A DNA stretch of 64,000 nucleotides. It comes from a bacterium (GTDB taxonomy: Bacteria > Armatimonadota > Chthonomonadetes > Chthonomonadales > Chthonomonadaceae). The translations under genes and the position numbers were made by a program. Positions 62,837 to 64,000 of this stretch are shown one piece after another (within the stretch, counting starts at the first letter, position 1; each line of letters opens with the position of its first letter). The notes beneath the pieces are model-generated. The model saw only the letters and a program-made list of their open reading frames with translations, searched no databases and was not told the origin of the DNA. The DNA is taken from positions 1 to 64,000 of the forward strand of contig JAJYCW010000003.1 in assembly GCA_021777995.1 (NCBI GenBank), in the 5' to 3' direction.

Positions 62837-64000
62837 TTGATCAACCAGGTCATAAATCAGCGGTTTGAGGTGCTGGATAAATCCAGTGAAAGCACACTGT
62901 TCTCAGTGTACCGCGCACGCGACAAGAGCACAAACCGCATCGTGGCACTTAAAGCCCTGCAGAAGGCCTGGCATGATGATGCTGCACTCATTGCGGGCTT
63001 GAAGTCTGGTGCAATGCAGGCGGCAGCACTCAAACACCCCCATATCTGTCAACAGCTAGAGTGGCTGGAGACACCGTCGGGCCCCGCGCTTGCGGCAGAG
63101 TTCGTACGCGGCATTGATCTCAAGGAGAGAATCCGCCGCATTGCCCCCTTCACACTGGCTGCAGCGGTGGACGTAGCCGTAGCCCTTGTTGAGGCACTTC
63201 AATTTGCGCATGGTCTCAAGATGGTTCATGGCGATGTACGCCCGCAGAACGTGATTATAAGCCCCGAGGGCGCGGTAAAACTTCTCGATTTTGGTATCTC
63301 CACAGGCGTAAGCGCATCCCCTGCTGCTCAGGCTGCTATGCTGTCAAGGTCCGCCCCCTACCATGCCCCCGAGCTCTCTACCACCATTCCCGGTACCGTG
63401 GCAGGGGATATTTACGCGGTGGGCGCAGTACTCTATGAGATGCTTACCGGGGCAGTAGTCTATTCAGGCGAAACACCGGCCGCAATAGCAGATCTGCACG
63501 CATTTGCACCTATACCATCGCCCAGGGCTCTTAATCAAGGCGTTCCCATGAGCATCGAGGGTATCGTTATTAAGTGCCTGCAAAAGCGGCCAGAACAGCG
63601 TTACCTTACCGCCGCTCAATTGTTAACGGATCTTCGAACGGTGAGAGACGCTCTGCGCTTCGGTAAGCCGCTATCATGGTCACCCATCGACCTCGAGAAG
63701 CTCCCACCAGAAACAATCACTCGACCGGCGGCCTCCACCACCAGTGCAAATTACGAGAGACCAACACAGGAGCCCACAGCGGACGGAGAGCGAGTCTATA
63801 TGTCCCCTACTAACAGGCTGCGCGCCAGAGAAGAGCGGGTTTCTAATCTGATTAAAGGTGCCATCGGATTCATGTCCGCAGCGCTGTTTGTCGTACTTGT
63901 TGGTTATTATGTTGTCTATTCACGGTATTTTGTACCGCCGCAAACCGAAACTGTCCCCTCCTTCGTTGGAATGGATATCACGCAAGCCCAGGCGATATCC
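62837..64000 (+). CDS. PASTA-type serine/threonine kinase homologue, degenerate active site (runs off the window)
   Basis: The frame opens at TTG 62837 with GGGAG 10 bases upstream and runs open for 388 codons to the window edge. Residues ~9-270 form a Hanks-type kinase domain: VALK (Lys39), HGDVRPQN (Asp133), LLDFG (Asp151) and YHAPE. The ATP glycine loop (GxGxxG) is replaced by KSSESTLFSV without glycine. The alpha-C helix carries no Glu, and HRD is HGD with the following Lys changed to Arg. A membrane helix near 341-361 (FMSAALFVVLVGYYVVYS) is followed by a PASTA-like start (TVPSFVGMDITQAQA). Family members sense peptidoglycan and control wall growth. Whether this one phosphorylates is doubtful. 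Confidence 0.88.
   Translation, partial: MINQVINQRFEVLDKSSESTLFSVYRARDKSTNRIVALKALQKAWHDDAALIAGLKSGAMQAAALKHPHICQQLEWLETPSGPALAAEFVRGIDLKERIRRIAPFTLAAAVDVAVALVEALQFAHGLKMVHGDVRPQNVIISPEGAVKLLDFGISTGVSASPAAQAAMLSRSAPYHAPELSTTIPGTVAGDIYAVGAVLYEMLTGAVVYSGETPAAIADLHAFAPIPSPRALNQGVPMSIEGIVIKCLQKRPEQRYLTAAQLLTDLRTVRDALRFGKPLSWSPIDLEKLPPETITRPAASTTSANYERPTQEPTADGERVYMSPTNRLRAREERVSNLIKGAIGFMSAALFVVLVGYYVVYSRYFVPPQTETVPSFVGMDITQAQAIS

Noticed and set aside
1-64000. CRISPR arrays, insertion sequences, phage genes
   Set aside because: No regularly spaced direct repeats, transposase or integrase motifs, or phage structural genes were seen.

Overview
The window is dense bacterial chromosome of about 53% GC, with one tRNA and about 40 protein genes. 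The gene set suggests Armatimonadota (Chthonomonas/Fimbriimonas relatives): paired DUF1559-like pilins, very large proteins with prepilin leaders, a PilB/PilT/PilC/PilD machine, a PASTA-type kinase and frequent TTG/GTG starts. This placement is inference from gene content, not from a marker phylogeny. No insertion sequence, integrase, prophage or CRISPR array was seen.

Layout. Positions 1-646 hold no convincing gene. At 683-1438 (+) lies an unrecognised gene. A minus-strand housekeeping train from about 9.7 kb down to 1.7 kb carries tRNA-Ser(GGA), a PIG-L/LmbE-type deacetylase, nadD, rsfS, a TPR/membrane protein, sucC (without sucD), rsmB, a TPR-like protein and a stand-alone Lon N-terminal-domain protein, mostly with overlaps or tiny gaps. 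Two unrecognised genes diverge at 9.9-11.5 kb. A three-gene, ATGA-coupled minus operon (18.9 to 11.6 kb) encodes a polytopic membrane protein, a 1601-aa alpha-2-macroglobulin with an intact CVEQ thioester, and a VanW-domain protein.

The centre (19.3-47.7 kb, minus) is the most unusual part. It is a probable single 28-kb operon with a clear promoter ahead of pilB and a rho-independent terminator after the last gene. The order is pilB, pilT, pilC, pilD, two paralogous major-pilin-like genes, then PilV-, PilW- and PilX-like proteins of 674, 720 and 1029 aa (several times the usual minor-pilin size), then two giant secreted proteins of about 1638 and 2790 aa with NHL/PQQ-like propeller segments. 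A short beta-strand module recurs in the PilV-like, PilW-like and 2790-aa proteins. I read this as a dedicated type IV pilus/type II secretion-like system that builds or exports very large surface proteins.

From 47.8 to 54.3 kb (minus) come ruvX, yqeG, aroE, an MFS transporter and a CUT1-type sugar ABC importer lacking its ATPase. A Fur-family regulator (apparently leaderless mRNA) and an erythrin-VIT1 fusion of the MbfA type (+) form an iron/peroxide pair at 54.5-56.4 kb. radA and der (-) follow, then aroC-aroK-aroB (+), a small two-TM protein and the start of a PASTA-type kinase whose kinase domain lacks the glycine-rich loop and the alpha-C glutamate.

Starts were chosen by Shine-Dalgarno placement and are often shorter than the longest open frame; the reasons are given per gene. 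All functional calls come from reading motifs in the translations; no database search was run.
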